Shown: positions 13,182-21,620 of the stretch, piece after piece
Layout: each line of letters begins with the position of its first letter
Numbering within the stretch: the first letter of the stretch is position 1
DNA from: a virus
IMG/VR virus record: IMGVR_UViG_3300044710_000207
Coordinates: 1 to 32,422 of that record
DNA: 32,422 nt
Direction: 5' to 3' (one strand)
Program-made: the position numbers and the translations under genes
The notes under the pieces: generated by a model
Seen by the model: the letters and a program-made list of their open reading frames with translations, nothing else
The model's database searches: none
What the model was told of the DNA's origin: nothing

Positions 13182-16100
13182 TAGATGGTCAGCGTCAGCC
13201 GGATGTAGTTGCAGGGGAAGGGCACGTCGAGGGTGACGTCGATGAGCACCGTGTCCGGCGCCGACACGTCCTGGATGATGTTGTTCAGGTTCGACCCGAT
13301 GAGGACTCCTGCCTCGGCGAGGAACCCGAGCAGTCCGTGGATGACGTGGCCGAGCGAGTCGAGGAAGCCCTGGGTGATGTTGAAGCGCCCGATGAAGGTC
13401 TTCAGGCCCGTACGCAGGAACTTCGCGCAGAAGTCGACGACCTTCGTGATCGAGTCGGTCCTCGTCTCGATGGACGTCATGTCCGTCGTGAGGGCCATCC
13501 GGCTGATGAGAGGCGTCGCCGGCGCGTCCTGGACGATGACGTAGTTGCCGCCAGCCGCCATCACGTTGAGCTGCGGCTCGCTGAAGACACCGTTCGACCC
13601 GATGACGCGCGTGAAGCCCGTCATGGGGAAGTTGGTGAACGACTGCTGCGGTGGCTGGTTGGCGATCAACCCCACAATGGCCGAGTTCAAGTAGAACCCG
13701 TCGATGACCTGCTCGACTCCTTGCAGCGTCGCGGCGCAAGTGTCCGGGAAGGTCGACCACACACGGCGGTCCTGGTAGCCCTGTGCCACCTTCTGGACCG
13801 TGATGGCGATGTTGTCGCGGTCGGGGGTCACACCGTCAGGCAGGACCAAGGCCTTGCCGCGGATGCGCACAGCGAAGGGCTCGGCGATGAGCGGCGAGGG
13901 CAGCGCCGACGTCGCGTAGTACCCGTCGTCGTTCTGACCAGGCAAGAAGCCCGAGGTCTGCACCGTGACGACCGACCCGACGACGTTGATGATGCTGTAG
14001 TGGTTGCCGTCACCGATATCGAGGAAGATGCCTGCCGTCACGGCGTAGGGGCCGACGCCACTCTCGCCGTTGGCCAGAAGAAGCGCGCCGAGGTTGGCGA
14101 CGCCCGTGTCGAACACGTTCGTCGTGATGGTCGAGTTGCCGTTGATGCCCGACGCCACCAGCGTGTCGAGGTAGTGCGTCGGCACCGAGGGGTTGATGAG
14201 CACGATGCGCTCGCCCTTGTTCTCGGGAGCGCTCATCGTGTCGACGTGCGTCTGGAAGACCTGCGAGACGGACGGGTCGTGTGTCAGCGGCGCGATGCCG
14301 TAGACCTCGAAGGCCTCGAGGAACGACGCCGCGCGTGTGAAGCCGGCCACCGTGCCGAAAGGAGAACCACCGCTCGACTCGTCGACACCCAGACCCGTGA
14401 CCTGCGTGTTCGGGGCGTTGAGCAGCGCGAAGTAGATGCCCAGAGCGAGCGGGTTGTCCGTATCGACCGGGGAGAGTTGTGCACTGAGCGTCGCCGTGTC
14501 GCTGAAGCGCAGCAGTCCGGGGCTCGCCGCCTTCGACGTCACGTCGAGTCGCAGCGCGTGGTAGGCCACGTAGATCTGGGCGTTCGAGGGGAGGACAGGA
14601 GTGCCTTGCGTATTGCGCAGGATCTCCGGCAGGGTCTTGATGTTGCCCGAGCTGTCGACGTCCAGGTTCGGGAACGGCCGAGTGACGCCCGCCGACGGGG
14701 CGTCGGCGTTCAGGTTCTCCGCCATGATGTACCAAGCCAGCCCGACGTTGGTCGAGATGGGGACCTGGCGGTTGATCTTCAGCTGGTTCGTGTTGCCGCC
14801 CGGCGCGACCTGCACGATGGTCGCGAAGTTCACGCCGTCGACCCAGAGGACGTCTCCAGGAAGTGGCGCGAAGGGGTTGCCACGCGACACGGTGCCCGCC
14901 GTCAGACCAAGCGTCGGGCAGGCGGTGCCACCGACTACCTTCACGATGGACTGCTGGCCGAGTGTCGTGTTGGTGAGCGCAAGGTCGGAGCCCGAGAGGC
15001 TGGCCAGAAGAAGTCCGCCCGCCACAGCTCCGAAGAGGGCGTTGATCTGTGCAAGCACCAAGGACGGCGTCGTTGCGCTTTCGAAGGTGACCGTCTGGGG
15101 CTCGTTGCCGTCGTCGAGGGTGAGCGTCTGCCCGTTGGGCACACCACCGCCAGGAACAGCGATGGTTCCGACGATCTGCGCCGAGGTAGGCGAGGCCGTG
15201 AAGTTCGCCCCCTGGAACTGCAGGAGTGGCGTCGTCGCCGCGCCACTCCCGCTGTCGATGGCAACCACGCCGGCGATGCCCGTCGTCGTGCCAGGCGCGA
15301 CGCCGAGGTGCGCGTTGGCCGTGCCAGCACCCACCAGGATGCTTCCCGTTGCACCGACGGTGAGGTCGGTAATCTGCAGGTGGTTGCCCACCGACGTGGA
15401 GATGGCCGTGGCAACGGCTGCCACGACCGCGGTGACCTGTGCCACCGTCGCTGCCATGGTGAGCGCGGGAGCGAAGGTCACGGTGAGCGGCGAGGCCGCG
15501 CCGTTGAAGGTGAGGATGAGCGTCTCACCGTCCAGCGTACCGGCCGTGCCGTTGTACGTGGTCGCCGTCAGGCCGAGCGCAGTGTTGGCCGTTCCCGAGC
15601 CCACAACAATGCTGCCACTGGCTCCGATGGTGTTGTCGGTGAGCACCAGGTGCGTCGCGACCACCGTGGCCGTGAGCGTCGGCCACTGGGTGTTGATGGC
15701 CGCGAGCATCGCGGCTTCGCTCGCGTCGTTGGTGAGCCCAGCGCCGTCGAAGGTCAGCGTCGTCGAACCTGCCCCGTTGACGTTGAGGATCAGGGTGAGC
15801 CCCGTCCCGCCACCGGCGAGCGTACCGCCCGCACCGTAGAGTCCAGAAGCGGTGACGTCAGTCGTACCCGTATGATTCGCCGGCGTCGCGTACGTCAGCG
15901 TCGTCATGTCGACGCTGCCCGTCACCGTCGCAGCCGTGCCGATGCCATTCTCGAGGAAAGCCTCCGTCTGCAGCAGCTCCATCAGCGCGCTGCCCTGGCC
16001 TCCGAGGAACAAGAACGCGCGCACGGTCGTCGGATCGACGACGAGCTGCGAGAGGTTGTTGTTCGGGTTGGGGTAGCTCGCGAACGAGATGTTCGTGATG

Positions 16101-16639
16101 TGCTGGTCGTAGCCGACGGACCCCGAGTAGACCTTGTTCACGCCGAACCCGAATGCCGCAAGAACTGCGGGCGCCGTGGTGGACAGAACTTCGATGGTCT
16201 GCAGGGCGTTGGCTGCGACGGAACGGATGCGCCACTGCGTCCCGCTGTTCACCGTCTCAGCCGTAAACGACGTCACGCCTGCCGCAGCGAAGGCGAGCAG
16301 AACTTGCGCGACGATCTGCGCGGGCGACAGCGGCGTGCCGGAGAAGTCGATGCTGACGGCGGGCCCGTTGTTCAACGAGAGGTCGAGGTTCAGCGCGTTG
16401 AGCCCCGCGTAAACCGGAGGCGAACCCGTGCCCGCGATCGACAGCGCGATGGCCTGCAGGGCCACAAGAGCCTGAGGGTTGAGGGTTTGCGCACCCGTCG
16501 CAGAAGCCACCAGTACGTCGACCACCTGCCGGCAGACGCCAACGATGCAGGGAACGAGAGTCGGGGTGATGACGGTCGGGGTGACCGTCTGGAACACCTG
16601 AATTACTTCGACTCCCGGTCGCGGAAGTTCGGCCGCCAT
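13181..16639 (-). CDS. Tail sheath protein with large beta-module insertion
   Basis: The 1152-residue product opens with MAAELPRPGVEVIQVFQTVT, the P-G-V-x-V start typical of contractile tail sheaths, and closes with the typical sheath C-terminal region: KVVDFCAKFLRTGLKTFIGR, a helix LDSLGHVIHGLLGFL, and IIQDVSAPDTVLIDVTLDVP. Common sheaths are about 400-700 residues; the excess is an inserted block from about residue 50 to 590. It contains about four Thr/Val/Gly-rich modules (about 58-168, 257-363, 364-450 and 455-583), each with a late GTANxxLGL-type strand in the clearer copies. Sheath subunits form the contractile outer tube that drives the tail through the host envelope; the inserted modules would face outward. 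ATG 16639 has AAGGAG. The assignment as sheath is good; the exact module limits are by eye. Confidence 0.88.
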   Translation of the reverse strand: MAAELPRPGVEVIQVFQTVTPTVITPTLVPCIVGVCRQVVDVLVASATGAQTLNPQALVALQAIALSIAGTGSPPVYAGLNALNLDLSLNNGPAVSIDFSGTPLSPAQIVAQVLLAFAAAGVTSFTAETVNSGTQWRIRSVAANALQTIEVLSTTAPAVLAAFGFGVNKVYSGSVGYDQHITNISFASYPNPNNNLSQLVVDPTTVRAFLFLGGQGSALMELLQTEAFLENGIGTAATVTGSVDMTTLTYATPANHTGTTDVTASGLYGAGGTLAGGGTGLTLILNVNGAGSTTLTFDGAGLTNDASEAAMLAAINTQWPTLTATVVATHLVLTDNTIGASGSIVVGSGTANTALGLTATTYNGTAGTLDGETLILTFNGAASPLTVTFAPALTMAATVAQVTAVVAAVATAISTSVGNHLQITDLTVGATGSILVGAGTANAHLGVAPGTTTGIAGVVAIDSGSGAATTPLLQFQGANFTASPTSAQIVGTIAVPGGGVPNGQTLTLDDGNEPQTVTFESATTPSLVLAQINALFGAVAGGLLLASLSGSDLALTNTTLGQQSIVKVVGGTACPTLGLTAGTVSRGNPFAPLPGDVLWVDGVNFATIVQVAPGGNTNQLKINRQVPISTNVGLAWYIMAENLNADAPSAGVTRPFPNLDVDSSGNIKTLPEILRNTQGTPVLPSNAQIYVAYHALRLDVTSKAASPGLLRFSDTATLSAQLSPVDTDNPLALGIYFALLNAPNTQVTGLGVDESSGGSPFGTVAGFTRAASFLEAFEVYGIAPLTHDPSVSQVFQTHVDTMSAPENKGERIVLINPSVPTHYLDTLVASGINGNSTITTNVFDTGVANLGALLLANGESGVGPYAVTAGIFLDIGDGNHYSIINVVGSVVTVQTSGFLPGQNDDGYYATSALPSPLIAEPFAVRIRGKALVLPDGVTPDRDNIAITVQKVAQGYQDRRVWSTFPDTCAATLQGVEQVIDGFYLNSAIVGLIANQPPQQSFTNFPMTGFTRVIGSNGVFSEPQLNVMAAGGNYVIVQDAPATPLISRMALTTDMTSIETRTDSITKVVDFCAKFLRTGLKTFIGRFNITQGFLDSLGHVIHGLLGFLAEAGVLIGSNLNNIIQDVSAPDTVLIDVTLDVPFPCNYIRLTLTI
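14891..15871 (-). repeat. Tandem beta-modules in the sheath gene (three clear copies)
   Basis: This part encodes sheath residues about 257-583. Copies end in GSGTANTALGLTATTYNG, GAGTANAHLGVAPGTTTG and GGTACPTLGLTAGT, each preceded by a strand L-x-L-T/x-x-x-x-x-G-A/Q-x-x-S-I. A weaker fourth copy precedes them (residues about 58-168). Related copies occur at 9515-9844 and, more diverged, inside 21621-22499. Confidence 0.75.
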
Positions 16640-16654
16640 CAGAGGCTCCTTTCG

Positions 16655-17647
16655 TCACACTTTGACTGTGCTCGTCCCAGTGCCATTCGCATCGTGTCTC
16701 TCACACGATTCTTCCACACTGGGCGCTGCTATGGGAATAGACCGACCCCCCATCCCCGGTGGTCGCACGGCCGGACAGTTCGGTCTGGAGGCTCGAACTA
16801 CAACACGCTGAGCGGGGTTCAGTGGGTGCGGCGCGGTGAGAAGAACAGGGGCAGTTGCCCCCGGTACAGGCGTATTGCCGTACACGTCACTCGCAAGAGG
16901 TGCGAAAGCTGGAGGTCTGTACCCCTGCACGCCCACGGGCAGGTTTGCGCCCGCAGCTTCGATGGGTCCACAGTGTCCACCAACGCGCAAGTTCTGCTCG
17001 TTGATGGCCCGAAGCTTCAATCGAATTGACAGCGTGATCTCCTCGAGGATGTTCTTGCCGAGAGGACTTGCCTGCGACGTCCGATAGAATTGAAAGGGGC
17101 AAGTGACCGGCGTGACGTACCACTCGTCGCCGGAATCCGCGACGATGATGGAACCTGCAGGAGAAGGAGAACCGATGGCAGGCTGTCGGCCAATCTCAAA
17201 GAACCCCGCCTGCATGAGCTGCTCTCTGTGCATCCAGAGTTGTTCGGCGCACACCCAAGCGATGCGTTCGCACTCGAGTGACACGCGCGAGCTGCAATTG
17301 ATGACCATCGTTCCAGGCACAAGAACGGACTTCTTCTTCGTGCCAGTCCGCATGTCGAAGTCGAGCATGTCGTCGAGGCCGAGTGAATAGAACTGCACCG
17401 GGCCACGCGTAAAACTGACCGCAGGTCGCTGCCCGATATTCTCGGCGTGAATCGGGTTCTCGTTGGAGATGTAGATCTCCGTCGAGTTCGAGTCTTCCTC
17501 CCAGTGGTAGGCACCAATCGGCGCAGCGGAGAAGAGACCCTGGAAGAAGCCTACAAATAGAGAGCGAGCGTGCTCGAGGGGCGAGTACTTGAAGCTGTCC
17601 TCAGGGAAGGCGCCCGCCGGGTTTGTTGTCGGAACCTTCGAGGGCAT
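16655..17647 (-). CDS. Putative neck / tail-terminator protein
   Basis: The 330-residue product starts MPSKVPTTNPAGAFPEDSFK, contains HARSLFVGFFQGLFSAAPIG and a beta-rich middle ending LVPGTMVINCSSRVSLECER, a helix AWVCAEQLWMHREQLMQAGF, and DEWYVTPVTCPFQFYR strands, with a Pro-rich C-terminal tail of about 80 residues. Its place directly upstream of the sheath and after the neck gene matches tail-terminator or tail-completion proteins (T4 gp15 position); the middle helix between two strand sets is compatible with that fold. The ATG at 17647 overlaps the upstream gene by 47 bp and has GGAGG. No certain family match. Confidence 0.6.
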   Translation of the reverse strand: MPSKVPTTNPAGAFPEDSFKYSPLEHARSLFVGFFQGLFSAAPIGAYHWEEDSNSTEIYISNENPIHAENIGQRPAVSFTRGPVQFYSLGLDDMLDFDMRTGTKKKSVLVPGTMVINCSSRVSLECERIAWVCAEQLWMHREQLMQAGFFEIGRQPAIGSPSPAGSIIVADSGDEWYVTPVTCPFQFYRTSQASPLGKNILEEITLSIRLKLRAINEQNLRVGGHCGPIEAAGANLPVGVQGYRPPAFAPLASDVYGNTPVPGATAPVLLTAPHPLNPAQRVVVRASRPNCPAVRPPGMGGRSIPIAAPSVEESCERHDANGTGTSTVKV

Positions 17648-17951
17648 TTCGCATCGCCTCCACCTGACGGGCCTGAGCCATATTGTACGCCAGCCCCAGA
17701 CCCCCACCAAGCATGGGTAGGGCAGCAAGCGTGAGTGCAGGAGGGATGTCACTCCCCGTGACGTGGCGGTAGGCCTTGTTCGCGAGCTGCCCTGCACCGA
17801 AGCCCGCGAGCGTTCCAACCCCCATACCGACAGGAGCTGCCAGAAGAGTACCTGCCGCACGCAGATTCTTCTTCGCCTCGCCCTCGGCCATCTTGCAGAG
17901 TGCCTCGGCTTCTTTGCGCGGCAGGTAAGCGAACAGAGTGGGCGTGCTCAT
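17601..17951 (-). CDS. Small glycine-zipper membrane-like protein, 116 aa
   Basis: Starts MSTPTLFAYLPRKEAEALCK. Residues about 33-57 (LLAAPVGMGVGTLAGFGAG) and about 72-90 (LTLAALPMLGGGLGLAYN) are two Gly/Ala-rich hydrophobic stretches like glycine-zipper helices. The rest is polar. ATG 17951 overlaps the neck-gene stop (ATGA), and its 3' end overlaps the next gene by 47 bp. In phages such proteins may be internal virion proteins inserted into host membrane; here that is inferred. Confidence 0.65.
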   Translation of the reverse strand: MSTPTLFAYLPRKEAEALCKMAEGEAKKNLRAAGTLLAAPVGMGVGTLAGFGAGQLANKAYRHVTGSDIPPALTLAALPMLGGGLGLAYNMAQARQVEAMRNALEGSDNKPGGRLP

Positions 17952-18847
17952 TGCTTGGAGTAGGTGGAGGTGTAGAGGCTGAAGATGCTGGGAATCTCCG
18001 AGTCCATGAAGGACTCGAGGTTCATCGGGTTGGTGTAGTTCCTCGACGGGTTCAGCCAGAGGGTCTTGAGCGGCTGGTCGAGATTGATCGGTACGAGGAA
18101 CTCGATGTCCTTGGGTGGTACTTCGTGCAGTTGTACTTCCTGATGCACCACCGCACGCCCTTGCTCGGTCTGGTTGACCTGCACGACACGCCAGCGCCGG
18201 TTCTCCGGTTCTACGACGAGATCACGAGGCTTTAGTGGCGGGTACCAGACAAGTCGAGCTGTCGTATTCGACTGCTGCTGCGCGCCGACATTGGTGTTCT
18301 GCTCGCTCTTGGCCGACGGGTCGAACTGCATCCACGACTCGATGGGGGACAAGTAGCCTCGCACGAAGCTCGTGTCGAAGCAGAGCCGGCAGCCCGATTG
18401 ACGCTTCGTGCGCAACACCGGGTTCCAGCAAGTACAGCGCTGACCAAACGTGCGCGCAGGCAGTACCCAGCACCGGCGTCCAGCGAACTCCCGAAAGAGA
18501 AGCTGCATGTGTCGCCGGAGCTCAAGGGCGATGAGGTCAGCGTCAGGGTCTTTGGTGACAGGACCGAAGGTCGCTGTGTCCCCTGTCGGAACACGTGTGA
18601 TGAGCAGCTGGTAGAAGTACTTGCGCCAGCGGTGCCCTCCCACGAGTACGTTGTCGACGAACGTGTAGATGTCCTGGAAGGGTACCGAAACGTTCTCGAA
18701 CGGGCCGCTCGGTGACTCACTGCGCTGCACCTGGAAGGTGTAGTCGAGGACGTCCTCGCTCGTGTCATCGAGCTTCCACGACAGCTCGTTGTAATCGACG
18801 TCTAGAGAGCGACATCGAAACTCGATGACGTTGAGCGGGACGCCCAC
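17948..18847 (-). CDS. Neck protein with FN3-like and zinc-binding regions
   Basis: The 299-residue product starts at GTG 18847 (no ATG suits; weak ribosome site). Residues about 5-98 look like a fibronectin type III domain (NELSWKLDDTSEDVLDYTFQ ... YTFVDNV ... YFYQLLI). Residues 138-156 hold CTC and CRLC pairs (Cys138, 140, 153, 156) flanked by WNPVLRTKRQSG, a zinc knuckle of the kind seen in phage neck or head-tail joining proteins. The last third is beta-rich with basic patches. Position between head connector genes and sheath supports a neck or head-completion role. Confidence 0.7.
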   Translation of the reverse strand: MGVPLNVIEFRCRSLDVDYNELSWKLDDTSEDVLDYTFQVQRSESPSGPFENVSVPFQDIYTFVDNVLVGGHRWRKYFYQLLITRVPTGDTATFGPVTKDPDADLIALELRRHMQLLFREFAGRRCWVLPARTFGQRCTCWNPVLRTKRQSGCRLCFDTSFVRGYLSPIESWMQFDPSAKSEQNTNVGAQQQSNTTARLVWYPPLKPRDLVVEPENRRWRVVQVNQTEQGRAVVHQEVQLHEVPPKDIEFLVPINLDQPLKTLWLNPSRNYTNPMNLESFMDSEIPSIFSLYTSTYSKQ

Positions 18848-18856
18848 AGCTTCTTC

Positions 18857-19939
18857 TTACGCCGCCCGCAGGCGCCCGAGCATCCCGGTCGGCCGCGTGA
18901 AGTCGCCGACGTTGGGGGGCATCATGGGAGAACCTGTGGGCAATCGACTTCCGAGGACGGAGGGGTCGGCCATTCCACCCGGTGAGGGTCGGCGGGCACC
19001 GGGGGCGCCTCCCCCCATGAGAGTGCCTCCATACCCCTTGGCAGCTTGTCCCAGGGACTGGCCGCCCATCACACGTCCACCGATGCCGCCCGCAGCGTGC
19101 CCGAGCGCGGCGCCGCCGAGGGCCCCACTGAGACGGTGCCCTTCGCCCCCAGCAAGCGCTCCACCGGCCGCACCGAGCGCGGCGCCGGCCATCGCAGGGT
19201 TCTTCGCAGCAAAGCCGAGTGCCTTCTGAGCAAGTGGCGCCGCAGATGCCAGCATCCCCCCAAGACCCGCGGCCTGTTTGGCCATCACCGCACCGGCGTG
19301 CCCGCCGTACATACGCAGCAGCTCGACGTGCGCCGCCTTGTCGAAATCCTGCCGCGCGAGCTCGCGCCCAAGGTTGTCGGCGAAGGCGATCTTCTCCTGT
19401 GGAGTCCCGCTGAGCACGGCCGCGGCCGATTTGGCGACACCGCCCCCGAGACCCTGGCTGTCGTCCTGCACACCCTCCGCAGGCACCGGCCCGGGAGCCC
19501 CGGCTCCTTGCGCAGGAGTGTCTGCGGTCGCGCCGAGCTCCGCCTTGAACTTCTCCAGCTCGAGCAGGCGCTTCTTCATGCGGATCTGGTCCTTCATGTC
19601 GTAGAAGTTGTCGTCGAGCTTGTTCTGCTGACGGCGCTCCTGGCGCTTCTGTATGTCGGTCATCTCGGCCTGCAGCTCCTCCTGCTCGAGGGCGATGGCT
19701 TGGTCGAGAAACGGCGTGCCCTTGAACTGGTCGAGCCAGGTCTTGGGAGTGCCGTCGGACTTGCATTCGTCCATGTACGCCGCCTTCTCGAGGTGCGGCC
19801 AGAGGCGCGCGACGGGCGTGCCATCGGCCAGCTTGCGCAGCTCCTCGGCCGGCAGCTTCTCGAGCAGGGACATGACCTCGACCGTGCTCTCCTTGCGGAG
19901 CTGCTCCTCGTAGGCGACCTTCAGAAATTCGTTCAGCAT
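18857..19939 (-). CDS. Structural protein: helical N-terminus, glycine-zipper C-terminus
   Basis: The 360-residue product starts MLNEFLKVAYEEQLRKESTV at ATG 19939; a GTG three bases earlier (19942) would overlap the previous stop and is equally possible. Residues 1-135 are strongly helical and charged (DIQKRQERRQQNKLDDNFYD), residues 190-300 are Gly/Ala-rich with regular GxxxG spacing (AGAALGAAGGALAGGEGHRL), and the tail is Pro/Gly-rich. Repeated K-x-A motifs (FLKVAY, LEKAAY, FDKAAH, MAKQAAG) mark it as part of the same protein set as the scaffold and protease. Probably an internal or tail-associated virion protein; no named family. Confidence 0.7.
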   Translation of the reverse strand: MLNEFLKVAYEEQLRKESTVEVMSLLEKLPAEELRKLADGTPVARLWPHLEKAAYMDECKSDGTPKTWLDQFKGTPFLDQAIALEQEELQAEMTDIQKRQERRQQNKLDDNFYDMKDQIRMKKRLLELEKFKAELGATADTPAQGAGAPGPVPAEGVQDDSQGLGGGVAKSAAAVLSGTPQEKIAFADNLGRELARQDFDKAAHVELLRMYGGHAGAVMAKQAAGLGGMLASAAPLAQKALGFAAKNPAMAGAALGAAGGALAGGEGHRLSGALGGAALGHAAGGIGGRVMGGQSLGQAAKGYGGTLMGGGAPGARRPSPGGMADPSVLGSRLPTGSPMMPPNVGDFTRPTGMLGRLRAA

Positions 19940-21612
19940 CACGCGGCTCCACGTTGTTGGATGATCGTCTTGATGTCGCTGCCGATGCCCTTGAGGTGCT
20001 CGGCTTTGTTCTTCGCCGAAGCGACGAGACTGGGGCCCATCTGCGCTCCCGAGATCCCGCCGCCCAGCGCACCCATCCCTATCATCGCAGCTGGGTGCTT
20101 CTCAGCAAACTCCCCGATGGTGAGCCGCGCGCGGCGCTGGGCGAGACCGAGGGTGTCCTTGTAGTTTCGGTTGGGGTTCGCCTCGAGCGCAGAGATCTCC
20201 CCACGGAGGGGTTCGTTGCTGGTGAAGGCCTCGCCGGCGCCCAGGCCCGCGCCGAGCGCGGCGCCCACAGCAGCATGCGGCAGGCGTGCGACGGCGCCGG
20301 GCGGGAGAAGGTCCCGCAACGATGCCGTCTTACCGACGAAAGGGCGGGAGGCCGATGCCAAGACCTCCTTGTTCGGAGTCTTCGCGTCCCCGCTCGGCTC
20401 CTTCTGGTTCATGGAGGTCGTCGAGCTCGCACCCTCGAAGGTCGGCTCGTTCTTCGACGCCGGAGTGGATACAGTGTCGTCTCCTTCCGGAGCCATTCCC
20501 GCCGGGGGGACACCGGGGTTCGGCGCGGCGCCGGCGGGACCAGCGGTGGGCGCCGGCGCACTGCTCGGACCGGCGGCCTGGCTCGCTGCGGCGTTGGCGG
20601 CGTCGGTCGCCGGCGTGGGGGTGAGCGAGGGGGGCTCCTGCGAAGCGGCCTCGAGGAGAGTACCCCGGAGCTGCTGGAACGCCATGCGCATCGCCGCGGC
20701 AGCCTGCTGCTGCTGGAGCACCTGATCCTGCGCCGTCATGGCCTTCTGCGTCGCATCGGCGACCTGCGCTTGGTACTGCACCGACTGCTGCTCGCTCATC
20801 TCCTGCTGCTGCTGGAGGTCCTGCGTCTGCTGAACGGCAGCCTGCGACTCCTGCCGGAGCGCCTCGAGCTGCTGGCGCAGGTACGCCGATTCGCTCTGCT
20901 CGGCCGCCTGATCGCCCGCCATCTGCATGGCCAGGAACTGCTGGGTTGCTGGGTCGAGGAGGGGCTCGATGCCCTGGGGCTGTGGTGTGGCCGGGGCAGG
21001 CGCCCCTGCCTCTGCCGGCGAGGGGGCCTGCGCGGGAGGCGCCTGGATCATCCCCGCATCGAGCAGAGCGAGCTTGAACGCCGACGCGGCCTTCTCGTAC
21101 ATCTTTCGATCGTGGCCGGCGCCGAGGTGCTTGCCGACCTGGCCGCCGAGGTGTTCCCCCAACGCCGCGCCACCGAGGGTCGCAACGGGGTTGCCCTTGC
21201 CGTAGCGGTGCATCGCCGCGGCGCCCGCGGCGCCCCCGAGGAGCTTGCCGACGAGGCCTCCCCGGCCCTCCCCCGTGTGGTGTTTCTCTTTCTCGAACTC
21301 GGCGCTGAGCGAGGCATGCGCACGCTCCTTGCCGGTCTCCGAGGGAGACTTGTCCCCTGCCGCCATCTTCATCCCTGGCGAGGACTGCTGCCCCAGCGCA
21401 GTCGGGGGGAGTGCGGGAGGAGGCTGGGCGCGCATGTTCTGTCCGCGCGCGGTCGGAGGCATTGCTGCCGGAGAAGTCATGGGCATCGCCCCCGCGGCGC
21501 CGCCAGCGAGGGGCATGGCGTTGGCCTCCTTGTCCTTGCCGCGGATGCGGATGAAAAAGTCCGCCGCCTCCGCACGAGGGATGCCACGAAGCAGGTGCTG
21601 TTCGAAGTTCAT
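19939..21612 (-). CDS. Large Gln/Ala-rich coiled-coil virion protein
   Basis: The 557-residue product starts MNFEQHLLRGIPRAEAADFF (ATG 21612, AGGAG). It has a Pro/Met/Ala-rich section, a Gly/Ala-zipper (about residues 115-165, GKLLGGAAGAAAMHRYGKG), a YEKAASAFKLALLDAGM motif, and a long Gln-rich coiled coil (about 225-325, LRQQLEALRQESQAAVQQTQ). A disordered Pro/Ala linker follows, then VGKTASLRDLLPPGA and a second Gly/Ala helix. It resembles internal virion or tail-lumen proteins in design but is too short for the tape measure of a typical myovirus tail. Family unknown. Confidence 0.7.
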   Translation of the reverse strand: MNFEQHLLRGIPRAEAADFFIRIRGKDKEANAMPLAGGAAGAMPMTSPAAMPPTARGQNMRAQPPPALPPTALGQQSSPGMKMAAGDKSPSETGKERAHASLSAEFEKEKHHTGEGRGGLVGKLLGGAAGAAAMHRYGKGNPVATLGGAALGEHLGGQVGKHLGAGHDRKMYEKAASAFKLALLDAGMIQAPPAQAPSPAEAGAPAPATPQPQGIEPLLDPATQQFLAMQMAGDQAAEQSESAYLRQQLEALRQESQAAVQQTQDLQQQQEMSEQQSVQYQAQVADATQKAMTAQDQVLQQQQAAAAMRMAFQQLRGTLLEAASQEPPSLTPTPATDAANAAASQAAGPSSAPAPTAGPAGAAPNPGVPPAGMAPEGDDTVSTPASKNEPTFEGASSTTSMNQKEPSGDAKTPNKEVLASASRPFVGKTASLRDLLPPGAVARLPHAAVGAALGAGLGAGEAFTSNEPLRGEISALEANPNRNYKDTLGLAQRRARLTIGEFAEKHPAAMIGMGALGGGISGAQMGPSLVASAKNKAEHLKGIGSDIKTIIQQRGAA

Positions 21613-21620
21613 CGTGGCTC

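Noticed and set aside
13337-17029. A 1230-residue plus-strand open frame opposite the sheath gene
   Set aside because: It is the complement of a strongly coding GC-rich gene, Arg/Asp/His-rich throughout, and lacks domains; the minus-strand sheath has clear family features.
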